Shown here: positions 18,014 through 26,184 of the stretch, one piece after another
Layout: each line of letters opens with the position of its first letter
Numbering within the stretch: position 1 is the first letter of the stretch
Source of the DNA: Sphingopyxis chilensis
GTDB lineage: Bacteria; Pseudomonadota; Alphaproteobacteria; Sphingomonadales; Sphingomonadaceae
Reading direction: 5' to 3'
DNA length: 64,000 bases
NCBI RefSeq assembly: GCF_035930445.1
Contig: NZ_CP142394.1
Location: forward strand, 2,947,501 to 3,011,500
Notes under the pieces: model-generated
What the model was told of the DNA's origin: nothing
What the model saw: the letters and a program-made list of their open reading frames with translations, nothing else
Database searches by the model: none
Translations under genes and position numbers: made by a program

Positions 18014-19813
18014 ATGGCCAGCCAACCCGATCTTTCCGCCGCGAAAGCTTCCGCCGAACCTCGCCGCAAGCTCGGCAGTCTCCGGATGGTGTGGCATCAC
18101 GCCAGCCGCTATCCGCTGCAATTGATCGTCGCCGCGATCGCGCTCGGGATCGCTGCACTCGCCACGCTGGCGATTCCGTATCAATTCAAGGCAATGATCG
18201 ACAGCGGCTTCATCGCCGGCGGCGGCGATGTCGCGCCGCATTTCAGGCTCTTTTACGCGATCGTCGTCGCGCTCGCTTTGGCCACCGCACTGCGATTCTA
18301 TTTCGTCAGCTGGCTCGGTGAGCGCACCGTCGCTGACATCCGTCAGGCGGTGCAACGCAACCTGCTCCGCCTCGCACCCGGCTTCTTCGAGGAAAACCGC
18401 CCTTCAGAAATCGCTTCGCGCATGACATCGGATACAGCGATTATCGAACAGGTGGTCGGCACCACCGTTTCCGTCGCGCTGCGCAACATGGTGATGGGAA
18501 TCGGCGGCATCATCTATCTCTTCAGCCTGTCGCCAAAGCTCACTGCCGGCATCCTCTTCGGCATCCCGGTCATCATCCTCCCGATCGTGCTGCTCGGCCG
18601 GCGGCTTCAGAATGTCTCGAGGACCAGCCAGGACCGCGTCGCCGATATCGGCGCGACCACGGCCGAGCAGATGAGCGCGATGAAAATAGTCCAGGCGTTC
18701 GGCCAGGAAGCGCGCGAAGCCGACCGCTTCGCCGCGGCTGTCGAGGCCAATTTCGCGACCGCAAAGCGACGCATTCGTCTGCGCGCGATCATCACCGCCA
18801 CGGTGATCGGCCTCCTGTTCGGCGCGATCACCACCCTGCTCTGGTACGGCGCCGAAGGCGTCGCGCAGGGCACGATCACCGGCGGCACGATCGCCGCCTT
18901 CGTCCTTACCGGCGGGCTTGTCGCGGGAGCGTTCGGAGCGCTCACCGAAGTCTATGGCGATCTGCTCCGCGCCGCGGGCGCCGCCGAGCGGCTCAGCGAG
19001 TTGCTGAACGCCGAAGCGACGATCGCTCCGCCCACGCACCCGCAGCCTTTCCCCTCGCCGCCGAGCGGCACGCTCGAATTCGCAAAGGTCGAATTTCACT
19101 ACCCGACGCGTCCCGACGCCCCGGCCCTCCATGATTTCAGCCTCGCGATCCGCCCGCGCGAGACGGTCGCCATCGTCGGCCCCTCGGGCGCCGGCAAGTC
19201 GACGCTCTTCCAGCTCGCCGAGCGCTTCTACGATCCGCAGGCGGGGCAGATCCTGCTCGACGGCGTGCCGCTCACCGAAGCCGATCCCGCCGACATCCGC
19301 GCGCGTATCGCGATGGTGCCACAGGAAACGGTGATTTTTGCGGCCTCGGCGCGCGACAATCTGCGCTACGGCAATTGGGAGGCGAGCGACGAGCAGCTTT
19401 GGGACGCTGCGCGCGCCGCCAATGCCGAAGAATTTCTCCGTAAATTGCCGCAGGGCCTCGACACCTTCATGGGCGAAGGCGGCGCGCGCCTCTCGGGCGG
19501 CCAGCGCCAGCGCGTCGCGATCGCGCGCGCACTCCTGCGCTGCGCACCGCTGCTACTGCTCGACGAAGCAACCTCCGCGCTCGACGCTGAATCCGAAAAG
19601 CTCGTGCAGGATGCCCTCGAAACGTTGATGACAGACCGAACGACGATCGTGATCGCACACCGCCTTGCGACCGTGCGCGCCGCCGATCGCATCATCGTGA
19701 TGGACGACGGACGCATCGTCGAAGAGGGTCGCCACGACGAGCTCGTCGTCGCCGACGGCCTCTATGCCCGCCTCGCGCGACTCCAGTTCCAGGACAATCT
19801 CGCCGCGGCCTGA
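18014..19813 (+). CDS. ABC exporter, fused permease and ATPase (ABCB/MsbA-like)
   Basis: 599 residues. Six transmembrane helices in residues ~40-320, then a nucleotide-binding domain with Walker A GPSGAGKSTL, signature LSGGQRQRVAIARALL, Walker B LLLLDEATSALD and the H-loop in TIVIAHRLATV. The ATG at 18014 has AGGGGCAG upstream. It is a homodimeric exporter half-transporter; lipid, peptide and drug transport are all possible. It is followed by a DUF1993 gene 21 bases away. Confidence 0.92.
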   Translation: MASQPDLSAAKASAEPRRKLGSLRMVWHHASRYPLQLIVAAIALGIAALATLAIPYQFKAMIDSGFIAGGGDVAPHFRLFYAIVVALALATALRFYFVSWLGERTVADIRQAVQRNLLRLAPGFFEENRPSEIASRMTSDTAIIEQVVGTTVSVALRNMVMGIGGIIYLFSLSPKLTAGILFGIPVIILPIVLLGRRLQNVSRTSQDRVADIGATTAEQMSAMKIVQAFGQEAREADRFAAAVEANFATAKRRIRLRAIITATVIGLLFGAITTLLWYGAEGVAQGTITGGTIAAFVLTGGLVAGAFGALTEVYGDLLRAAGAAERLSELLNAEATIAPPTHPQPFPSPPSGTLEFAKVEFHYPTRPDAPALHDFSLAIRPRETVAIVGPSGAGKSTLFQLAERFYDPQAGQILLDGVPLTEADPADIRARIAMVPQETVIFAASARDNLRYGNWEASDEQLWDAARAANAEEFLRKLPQGLDTFMGEGGARLSGGQRQRVAIARALLRCAPLLLLDEATSALDAESEKLVQDALETLMTDRTTIVIAHRLATVRAADRIIVMDDGRIVEEGRHDELVVADGLYARLARLQFQDNLAAA

Positions 19814-19834
19814 CAAAGCTGAAGGAAAATGACG

Positions 19835-20368
19835 ATGCTCTACGACTTGACCGTACCGGCCTACCAAAATGCCCTGAAGGCTCTGTCGGGCGAGTTGGCG
19901 AAAGCAAGCGCATGGGGCGCGGATAATGGCATCGGCGAGCTCCAGTTCGCGGTCGCGCGGCTAGCCCCCGACATGTTCCCGCTCGCCTCGCAGGTCCGCT
20001 TCACCTGCCTCCAGGCATTGCAGCCCCTAAGCCGGCTCGGGGGCATCGCGATCCCGGAGCTTCCCGAGGATGCGACCGACTTCGCCGGTATGCAGGAGCA
20101 GATCGCCGCCACGCTGGCCGTCCTTGAAGACCTCGATTGCGCCGCGCTCGGCGACGACATGGAGCGGGCGGTCAGCTTTGACTTACCGAACGGCATGATG
20201 TTCGACCTCAGCGCCGCAGACTATGTCCGCGACTGGGCACAGCCGCAATTCTACTTCCACCGCGTCGCCGCCTATGCCGTGTTGCGCCATATGGGCGTCC
20301 CGCTCGGCAAGGCCGATTATGTCGCCTATATGATGCGCCATCTCCGCCCAGGAACGGCACCCGCCTGA
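19835..20368 (+). CDS. DUF1993 family protein
   Basis: 177 residues. Start ATG at 19835 is 8 bases downstream of the AAGGA site; another ATG 6 bases earlier is too close. Helical protein (MLYDLTVPAYQNALKALSG at the start; FDLPNGMMFDLSAADYVRDW and YFHRVAAYAVLRHMGVPLGK later), typical of the DinB-like DUF1993 family. No catalytic residues can be assigned. It probably shares a transcript with the ABC exporter. Confidence 0.85.
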   Translation: MLYDLTVPAYQNALKALSGELAKASAWGADNGIGELQFAVARLAPDMFPLASQVRFTCLQALQPLSRLGGIAIPELPEDATDFAGMQEQIAATLAVLEDLDCAALGDDMERAVSFDLPNGMMFDLSAADYVRDWAQPQFYFHRVAAYAVLRHMGVPLGKADYVAYMMRHLRPGTAPA

Positions 20369-20390
20369 GCGGCGACGGGGCCGCCGGACC

Positions 20391-20828
20391 TCATATCAGT
20401 CCGGCGTAATTCTGGATGCCCGGAAAGGCGAGCTTGGAGCCGCCATTGCGCCGGATCGCGCCGATCGCCTCGTCGACACGAAGATAACGCGCCCGCGCAT
20501 CGGGCTCGAGCAGGATCGCCGCCGGCTCGACGCGCTCTGACGCCTGCTTAACGAGGATACCCAACTCGGCGAGGTCGATTGCTTCGTCGTTCCAGCGGAT
20601 CACGTCGCTCGTATCGATCGTCACGCGATTTTGGTCGAGTATCTTTCCGCGGACCTCGCCGATCGGAAGCGTCACATCGACGCTGTGCGTCGGCGGCGGA
20701 ATGGTGATGATGAACATCACCAGCATCACCAACATCACGTCGATCAGCGGCGTGGTGTTGATGTCGGGATCGCCATTGGGATCGGCGCGAAAAATGCTGC
20801 GATGAAACATGCCACGACGTTTGCGCAT
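20391..20828 (-). CDS. ExbD/TolR-family energy transducer
   Basis: 145 residues. Single N-terminal transmembrane helix preceded by a charged cytoplasmic tail; the helix carries the functional acidic residue in NTTPLIDVMLVMLVMFI. The periplasmic domain follows (VTLPIGEVRGKILDQNRVTI). Works with ExbB/TonB (or TolQ/TolA) to drive outer-membrane transport. No exbB, tonB or tolQ lies next to it, so it is an orphan here. A perfect 17-base palindrome lies 65 bases upstream of the start. Confidence 0.88.
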   Translation of the reverse strand: MRKRRGMFHRSIFRADPNGDPDINTTPLIDVMLVMLVMFIITIPPPTHSVDVTLPIGEVRGKILDQNRVTIDTSDVIRWNDEAIDLAELGILVKQASERVEPAAILLEPDARARYLRVDEAIGAIRRNGGSKLAFPGIQNYAGLI

Positions 20829-20892
20829 TGTTTCTCTCCCGCTTGGGGAATGAGCGCCGCAATCAACGGACGTCCCGCCCCCGTATCAGGAA

Positions 20893-20909
20893 CGCGAGAT
20901 CATCTCGCG
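20893..20909. promoter_or_regulatory. 17-base perfect palindrome upstream of exbD
   Basis: Arms CGCGAGAT and ATCTCGCG flank a single central C. The palindrome lies about 65 bases upstream of the exbD-like gene on the minus strand, at a position usual for an operator. An AT-rich segment with partial dyads lies immediately 3' (20923-20945). A regulatory role is inferred from placement only. Confidence 0.4.
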
Positions 20910-20998
20910 CCCATAGCGTAATGGTATATCATAATGATGATCAGACAAGAAGATTCGGGGAAAAGGCACCGGACGACTGCGTCCGTACAAATCGCGCA

Positions 20999-21041
20999 CA
21001 AAGAAAGGGCGGCACCTTTCGGTACCGCCCCTCTTTGTCTT
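20999..21041 (-). terminator. Transcription terminator of ompA-like gene
   Basis: On the minus strand, 30 bases past the stop codon of the OmpA-like gene, there is a strong hairpin with arms GGGGCGGTACC and GGTGCCGCCC around a GAAA loop. Short A- and T-rich flanks (AAAGA on one side, TTTCTTTG on the other) lengthen the stem. The T-rich stretch follows the stem as expected for intrinsic termination. Confidence 0.75.
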
Positions 21042-21070
21042 CCAGTCCCCGTCGGGGATGGAAACCGGTC

Positions 21071-22186
21071 TTACATGCCCGAGTTCGGACCGTAAGTGAT
21101 TTCCACGCGACGGTTCTGGTCGTTGCGGACGCCGTCGGCGGTCGCAACGGCCGGGCGGGTTTCGCCGAAGCCCTGCGCACTGATCGAGCCATCCGAGATG
21201 CCACGAGCGGTCAGGTAGCTGCGAACCGCGTCGTTGCGGCGATTCGACAGGCCAACGTTGTACGTCGCCGAGCCCGAACGGTCTGCGTGACCTGCGAGCA
21301 TGACCTGCGTGCCCGTGCAACCACGGTTGTAGGCGCTGATCGCGTTGTCGAGCGTCGAAGCCGCTTCCGGCGTGATGTTCGACTGATCCCAGTCGAAATA
21401 CACGATGTACGGCCCAGGTGCGCATTCCACGACCGGCGGCGGCGGCGGAGGCGGCGGAGGCGGCGGAGGCGGCGGGGGCGGCGGCGGGGGAGCCGGTTCG
21501 ACCGGTTCCGGAGCGCCACCGAAGTTGAACGTCAGCGTCCCGAGGATCGAGTGCGAACGGAAGCGCGTCGAAACGTCGCGACCGGCCTGGTCGACCAGAT
21601 CGAGATTGTCGGCGTTGAAGAAACGATACTTCAGGCCAACGTCGATGTTGTCGCTGAGCGGAGCGCGAACGCCCGCAATCGCCTGCCACGCAAAGCCCGT
21701 GTCCGAATCGTCGAGGAACGGACCCGCGAAAACGGGTTCGACCGAAACGCGTGCGACACCGGCACCACCGCCGACAAAGCCCTGAAGGCCGTCGTCGTCG
21801 CCGAAGTCGAGCAGGCCGTTGACCATGAAGCTCAGCGCGTTCGAATCGCCATTCAGGGCGGTCGAACCGGTGAAGCTACCCGCACCACCCGGCAGGCTGG
21901 GAATGCCCGGGGTCGTGAAGCGGCCGGACTTGATGTCGGCTTCACGGAAACCGACTTCGACTTCCGCGCGGAAACCGCCGAAATCGTAACCGACGGTGCC
22001 TTCGACATCGTAGCCAGCACGATGATCGAGCGTACCGGCGTTGTTGAAGGTGCCGATATCGAGGTCCAGGTCCTCGACGAGCATTGCGCCGGCACCAACA
22101 CCAACGTACCAAGAGTTGTCGCGCGCCAGAACCGGCGACGCCAGGGTGGTGGAGGCCAACGCCACAGCGACGGCAAGCTTCCTCAT
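21071..22186 (-). CDS. OmpA-family outer-membrane protein
   Basis: 371 residues. Signal peptide MRKLAVAVALASTTLASPVLA, then a beta-barrel of about 200 residues (NSWYVGVGAGAMLVEDL to GTLTFNFGG), a poly-proline linker at about residues 232-254, and a C-terminal OmpA domain binding peptidoglycan (LAGHADRSGSATYNVGL, NRRNDAVRSYL, QGFGETRP). The ATG at 22186 is preceded by GAAAGGGG; a longer in-frame start exists but would precede the signal peptide. The linker-encoding DNA is a dense run of GGC/GGA triplets on the plus strand. It is followed by a strong terminator. Confidence 0.93.
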   Translation of the reverse strand: MRKLAVAVALASTTLASPVLARDNSWYVGVGAGAMLVEDLDLDIGTFNNAGTLDHRAGYDVEGTVGYDFGGFRAEVEVGFREADIKSGRFTTPGIPSLPGGAGSFTGSTALNGDSNALSFMVNGLLDFGDDDGLQGFVGGGAGVARVSVEPVFAGPFLDDSDTGFAWQAIAGVRAPLSDNIDVGLKYRFFNADNLDLVDQAGRDVSTRFRSHSILGTLTFNFGGAPEPVEPAPPPPPPPPPPPPPPPPPPPVVECAPGPYIVYFDWDQSNITPEAASTLDNAISAYNRGCTGTQVMLAGHADRSGSATYNVGLSNRRNDAVRSYLTARGISDGSISAQGFGETRPAVATADGVRNDQNRRVEITYGPNSGM

Positions 22187-22276
22187 AGTAATTCCCCTTT
22201 CAATTTGAGATATACGTCTCGGCAGACGTCCTACTCGCCGCTTTGGTTCCGTGCAAGTGAACAAATCGTCAATCTG

Positions 22277-22306
22277 TTGCCAAAAAGTCGCACTTTTTTT
22301 GTCAAC
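22277..22306. terminator. Hairpin between GTA cluster and ompA-like gene
   Basis: Imperfect hairpin with arms GTTG...AAAAAGT and ACTTTTT...CAAC around CGC. It lies 11 bases past the stop codon of the last GTA-cluster gene and upstream of the ompA-like gene on the same strand. It probably ends transcription from the cluster; the ompA promoter must lie within the following ~90 bases. Confidence 0.45.
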
Positions 22307-22316
22307 GCACAGAAAT

Positions 22317-22769
22317 TCAGCCTGAAATCAGAATACCCTGCGCGGCGAGTTGCGCGATCAGCGCCGCAATCGCGCCGCGCGCTTCGGAATCGATCACAGC
22401 CCCTCCTGCAGGCGGGGCGATCGTCGACGGCTCGACCCACGTCCCACCCTCGAAGCGAAGCCGCGCTCCATCGGCCAGGCGCATGACATGGGTCCCTTCG
22501 CGGGGTACCGCAAATCGCCAGCCGCCCGACGTTTGTACTGCAATTGCATCGCCATGTCCGGCCCAGGCGCCGGTCGGCGCGGAGCCGACGATCCAGCATT
22601 GGCCCGGCGCGGAGCTGGAAGGCGGCTCCGCCAGCGGTCCCGCCTCGATCGCAGCGTGGACGAGCGCGTCGAGCAGGGTCAGCGCTTCATTGTGCGTCAC
22701 CTCCTTCTGGGCCTGCGCGACGGCAAGTAGCGGTAATGCAAAGCGCGACGTGGTTGGCGTGTCGGTCAT
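22317..22769 (-). CDS. DUF2793 protein, last gene of the GTA-like cluster
   Basis: 150 residues. DUF2793 proteins are phage/GTA tail-end proteins. Seen here are FALPLLAVAQAQKEVTHNEAL at the start and a helical tail ending ALIAQLAAQGILIS. It sits 9 bases after gp15 on the same strand and is followed by a hairpin. The reference Rhodobacter GTA lacks this gene in this place; it might be a lineage-specific fibre or adsorption component, but this is not shown. Confidence 0.8.
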   Translation of the reverse strand: MTDTPTTSRFALPLLAVAQAQKEVTHNEALTLLDALVHAAIEAGPLAEPPSSSAPGQCWIVGSAPTGAWAGHGDAIAVQTSGGWRFAVPREGTHVMRLADGARLRFEGGTWVEPSTIAPPAGGAVIDSEARGAIAALIAQLAAQGILISG

Positions 22770-22778
22770 GATCCATCC

Positions 22779-24956
22779 TTATGTCAAAGCCAGGGAAAGC
22801 GGCGGCGACTGCGAAAAATCACCCGTTTGGCGGATTTCTATCTTATGCCCCGGCTCCAGCCCGGCGATCTCGCTGGCGCCGATATTCAGGGTCGGTAACT
22901 CCGGCTCCCATGGTCCGACGCCCGGAACCGGCGGTACCAGCGAAACGCGCCACATTTCGCGGGTTTCGCCAAGCGGCTGGTCGACATGGTCGCGCCAGCC
23001 GGCGTCGAGGCGGCTTCGTCTTGTCCATCCGATCGTCACGCCGCCCGCACCGTCCGGGCGGATCTGTCCGTGCACGGGCGAAAGTGGTCGCAACGATTGT
23101 TCGGCAGCCGCGATGCCGATCTCGGTCAGCGCGGTGCCGTTTCGTGGCGCCCATTGCAGCGTCGATCCGCCTGCGTCCGCCATCACGGCCAGGTCGTCGG
23201 GCAGCGTCAGCAATGCTGGATCGTCGAGCAGCACGAACGGCTCGCCCGCCGGATGAATCATCTCGCTCGCGGTCCCGGCCCGCCCGCGAAGCAGGCGCGA
23301 CAGACGCCATTTCCGCGGCCCCACAATCTCGGCTTCGCCGAATTGCAGCAATTCCCTGCCCACCATCGCGCGGTTCGCGCCGCCGAGCAGCGCGGCATCG
23401 TCGATCGATTCGAGCGTCATCGAAGGATTGGCCAGTTCGATTACGATCGTGTCAGAAAGGTCGAACAGACAGTCGCTTCCCGCTGCCAGCGGCTCGGCGA
23501 GCAGGCCGAGCGCCGCCGCCGGACGCACGGTTCCCACCGGGATCGGCTCGGCACCGGCTGCCGAGACGAACCAGCAATCGGCGCCGCGCCAACCGTCGTT
23601 GCTGCCCGCTCCGGCGATCAATATTCGCGGTGCGGAGGCTGCCGGGCTCCCCAGATTGGGCAAATCGAACAGGTAGACCATGCCGACCGCGTCGGGCCAG
23701 TCGGGAGTGCCGACCGGAACCCCGGGCGCCGCGGGCAGTTCGGTCGCGGGCAGCGGCTGGTAGCGTCGCAGTTCGAGCAAGATTTCGCTGCCGCGAACGG
23801 TCCGTCCCGCCAGGCGCCAGCGTCTCCCATCGGCATCGGTCACGATCTGCCCGACGGTCAGCGCCAGCGCGGCCAGGTCGGCGTGCCAGATCGACGTCTC
23901 GCGCTCGTCCGCGGCGCGAGAGGCAAGACGCTGCGCCAGCGCCCGCGCCGACGTTGCCGGCAAGACCGCCGGCAGGTCGATCCGCTCCTCGCGCACACCA
24001 CCGCCTGCAACCTGGCTTGCCTGCTGGCCGAGCTGAAAATCGCGCCCCGGCTCATAGTGGCGCAGGCGGATCGTTCCCGGCAGCGACGACAAAGGCGCTC
24101 GCCGCCGTTCGGCCCGATCGCTCGGAGCATCGCCCCGCCGCAGCTCGCAAAAATCGCTCAGCGCCAGCGGATCGCCCGCGCTCGACGCCGGCGCCAAGCG
24201 CCAACCGCCAGGTCCGCTCGCCAACAGCACGCCGTCGGCATCGAACAGCGGCGCCAGCGCATCGCGCGCACGGTCGCCCGATGCCGCATAGCCCGAATAG
24301 GGCCATGCGCCCTGACAGCGCCCCGCGTCGGCGAGCAGCTTGTCGCCGATCAGTCCGGCATCGATGCTCCCCGCATCGGCTTCGACCTCGAAGGTAAGTG
24401 AGGGAATCCGATTGCCGAACGCGCCCAGTTCGAGTTCTTCAAAAACCACATAGGACAGGCCCCGAAAGGCACTCGCCGACCCGATGCCCAGCGCGGATGC
24501 GATCAGCGGATCGGCCGCCTGATCCTCGCTCCCGTCATACCAGCGGAAAGTGCAGCGCTCCTGGAAGGTGCCGCTCGTCCCGCGCAGCAGGTTGCCGTCG
24601 GCCCAGATGCGCCCGATCGCACGGACGGGGCGCGACGAAAGCGCGATCGCCAGCGACACGGCATAGCTATATTCGGTCGTTGACGGCCGGCCCTTACCGC
24701 CCCCCCGCTTGGCCCGCCGCTCGATCAGGTCGGTCGCCCAGATGACGCTGCCCGCGACGCGCATCGTCCCGAACAATTGCGGGATCTGCTGGCCATAGGT
24801 CGATGCCTGAACCTTCAGATCGGCGAGCCGCGGCCCCTCGCGTCCCTTGGGTTTGAAAATCTCCGCATCGACTTGCTGCCCGACCGCCGCGCCGATCGCA
24901 GCGCCGACCGGGCCTCCGGCGATCCCGCCTACCACCGTCAACACCAAGGTCGCCAT
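22779..24956 (-). CDS. GTA host-specificity/tail-tip protein (gp15-like), short form
   Basis: 725 residues. N-terminus MATLVLTVVGGIAGGPVGAA with a hydrophobic start, then TYGQQIPQLFGTMRVAGSVIW and TEYSYAVSLAIAL, all typical of the gp15/phage-tail-3 family. Positioned directly after NlpC/P60 and gp13, as in Rhodobacter GTA. It is much shorter than RcGTA gp15 (about 1300 residues), and no TIM-barrel-like central region is obvious. Tail-tip protein, probably contacting the recipient cell. Function is inferred from synteny. Confidence 0.85.
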   Translation of the reverse strand: MATLVLTVVGGIAGGPVGAAIGAAVGQQVDAEIFKPKGREGPRLADLKVQASTYGQQIPQLFGTMRVAGSVIWATDLIERRAKRGGGKGRPSTTEYSYAVSLAIALSSRPVRAIGRIWADGNLLRGTSGTFQERCTFRWYDGSEDQAADPLIASALGIGSASAFRGLSYVVFEELELGAFGNRIPSLTFEVEADAGSIDAGLIGDKLLADAGRCQGAWPYSGYAASGDRARDALAPLFDADGVLLASGPGGWRLAPASSAGDPLALSDFCELRRGDAPSDRAERRRAPLSSLPGTIRLRHYEPGRDFQLGQQASQVAGGGVREERIDLPAVLPATSARALAQRLASRAADERETSIWHADLAALALTVGQIVTDADGRRWRLAGRTVRGSEILLELRRYQPLPATELPAAPGVPVGTPDWPDAVGMVYLFDLPNLGSPAASAPRILIAGAGSNDGWRGADCWFVSAAGAEPIPVGTVRPAAALGLLAEPLAAGSDCLFDLSDTIVIELANPSMTLESIDDAALLGGANRAMVGRELLQFGEAEIVGPRKWRLSRLLRGRAGTASEMIHPAGEPFVLLDDPALLTLPDDLAVMADAGGSTLQWAPRNGTALTEIGIAAAEQSLRPLSPVHGQIRPDGAGGVTIGWTRRSRLDAGWRDHVDQPLGETREMWRVSLVPPVPGVGPWEPELPTLNIGASEIAGLEPGHKIEIRQTGDFSQSPPLSLALT

Positions 24957-24968
24957 TGCCGTCCCCTC

Positions 24969-25370
24969 TTATGAAAGCCGCCATCGCGCGGCACCTTGCA
25001 GGCTCGTGTCGAGCGGCGTCGCGACCACCCGGCGCAGCCCTGCATGAGCATGGATGAATGCCTCGGGTCCGATCAGACCGAGATGATATTGCCGCGCCGG
25101 ATAGACGATCAGCAGAACATCGCCGATGCGCATCGGATCGCTGACGCGGATAAAGCCCGCGGCCGCAAACGCGGCCTCGACCTTCTCCAGTGTCCAGCCG
25201 CGCAGCGGATAATCCGCCGGCCGCGCCAACCGCCGACCAGCCGCCGCATAGGCCGCCCACACCAGCCCGACACAATCCAGCCCCGTTGCCGGATCTGTTC
25301 CCTGCGGACGGAAACGGACGCCCACCATCGCGCACGCCGCGCGAACGGCGGCCTCCGCGCAATCAACCAC
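24969..25370 (-). CDS. NlpC/P60-type peptidase (GTA gp14-like)
   Basis: 133 residues. Cell-wall peptidase of the tail tip. The catalytic Cys is in GLDCVGLVW at about residue 32 and the His is in QYHLGLI near residue 96, followed by IHAHAG. Positioned between gp13 and gp15, with an 8-base overlap of gp13's end. It probably opens the recipient peptidoglycan when DNA is injected. Confidence 0.9.
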   Translation of the reverse strand: MVDCAEAAVRAACAMVGVRFRPQGTDPATGLDCVGLVWAAYAAAGRRLARPADYPLRGWTLEKVEAAFAAAGFIRVSDPMRIGDVLLIVYPARQYHLGLIGPEAFIHAHAGLRRVVATPLDTSLQGAARWRLS

Positions 25371-26184
25371 CTGGATAGCGGGTCAGAAGGTCATTGCCCG
25401 GCAGGTGCGCCTCGCCGCGGAAATTGATCGCATTGGCAAAACGGTCGCGGCAGGTCGCAAGCTGCTTGTCGCATCCCTCGACCAGCCGTACGCGCACCGG
25501 ACCCGGCGGCTCGAACGCCGGCGCCTCGGCGAGATGGAGGCTCGCTCCGTCGACATCGATCACCGGACTTTCCAATCCGCAATTGGCGCCCTCGATCCAC
25601 GACAGGTTGCCGAACGCCATGCCGCCGACCGCTGCGTCGAGCGTCACGGCGCGCCCTTCGACGGCCACGACGCGGCGGACATGCGTGCGCGGCGCCAGAT
25701 CGATCCGGCACGCGCGATCCCCCAGCATCGCGCGGCACGAGGGCGAGGTCGCCGGGCATACGGGCCGGTCGAGCAGCCGCGTCACGCCCTGCAGCTCGGC
25801 GGCAAAGGCCGACCCACGCTGTTCGACCGAGCCCAGCGATCCGCGCGCGACCGTCACGGGCGCCGCATCCGGCGCGGTCCAGTCGGTCACGAACAACTCC
25901 AGCTCCGCCCCGTCCCAGCGCCCGGCCTCCAGGTCGCGCGCGGCAATCGCATCGCTCGCGATCGCGCCCTCCAGGTCCATCGTCGCGGCATCGAGGCTGT
26001 CGCTCGTCTCGATCGCCGAGGGCTTCATCCCCGGCGCCGCGCGATATGCCAACCCGCCGACCATCAGGTCGCGGTCGTGCGACGTGAATCCGATCGCGAC
26101 CCCGTCGCGTCGCGCCAGCCGCCAGCACCATGCGAGCGTCACCACTTCTTCGCGCAGCCAGTCGGGCGCCGCCATCAGCGTCAT
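25363..26184 (-). CDS. DUF2163 tail-hub protein (GTA gp13-like)
   Basis: 273 residues. Begins MTLMAAPDWLREEVVTLAWCW. Several cysteines are arranged as CPATSPSC, RACRIDL, NCGLES and EGCDKQLATCRDRF. In the Rhodobacter GTA the hub protein gp13 binds an iron-sulfur cluster, as I recall from the published structure; these Cys residues could do the same here. It overlaps gp12 by 4 bases and gp14 by 8 bases. Confidence 0.88.
   Translation of the reverse strand: MTLMAAPDWLREEVVTLAWCWRLARRDGVAIGFTSHDRDLMVGGLAYRAAPGMKPSAIETSDSLDAATMDLEGAIASDAIAARDLEAGRWDGAELELFVTDWTAPDAAPVTVARGSLGSVEQRGSAFAAELQGVTRLLDRPVCPATSPSCRAMLGDRACRIDLAPRTHVRRVVAVEGRAVTLDAAVGGMAFGNLSWIEGANCGLESPVIDVDGASLHLAEAPAFEPPGPVRVRLVEGCDKQLATCRDRFANAINFRGEAHLPGNDLLTRYPGG

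Noticed and set aside
21405..21785. Plus-strand glycine-rich ORF across the ompA linker
   Set aside because: It is the complement of the poly-proline linker coding sequence; no start site or family supports it.
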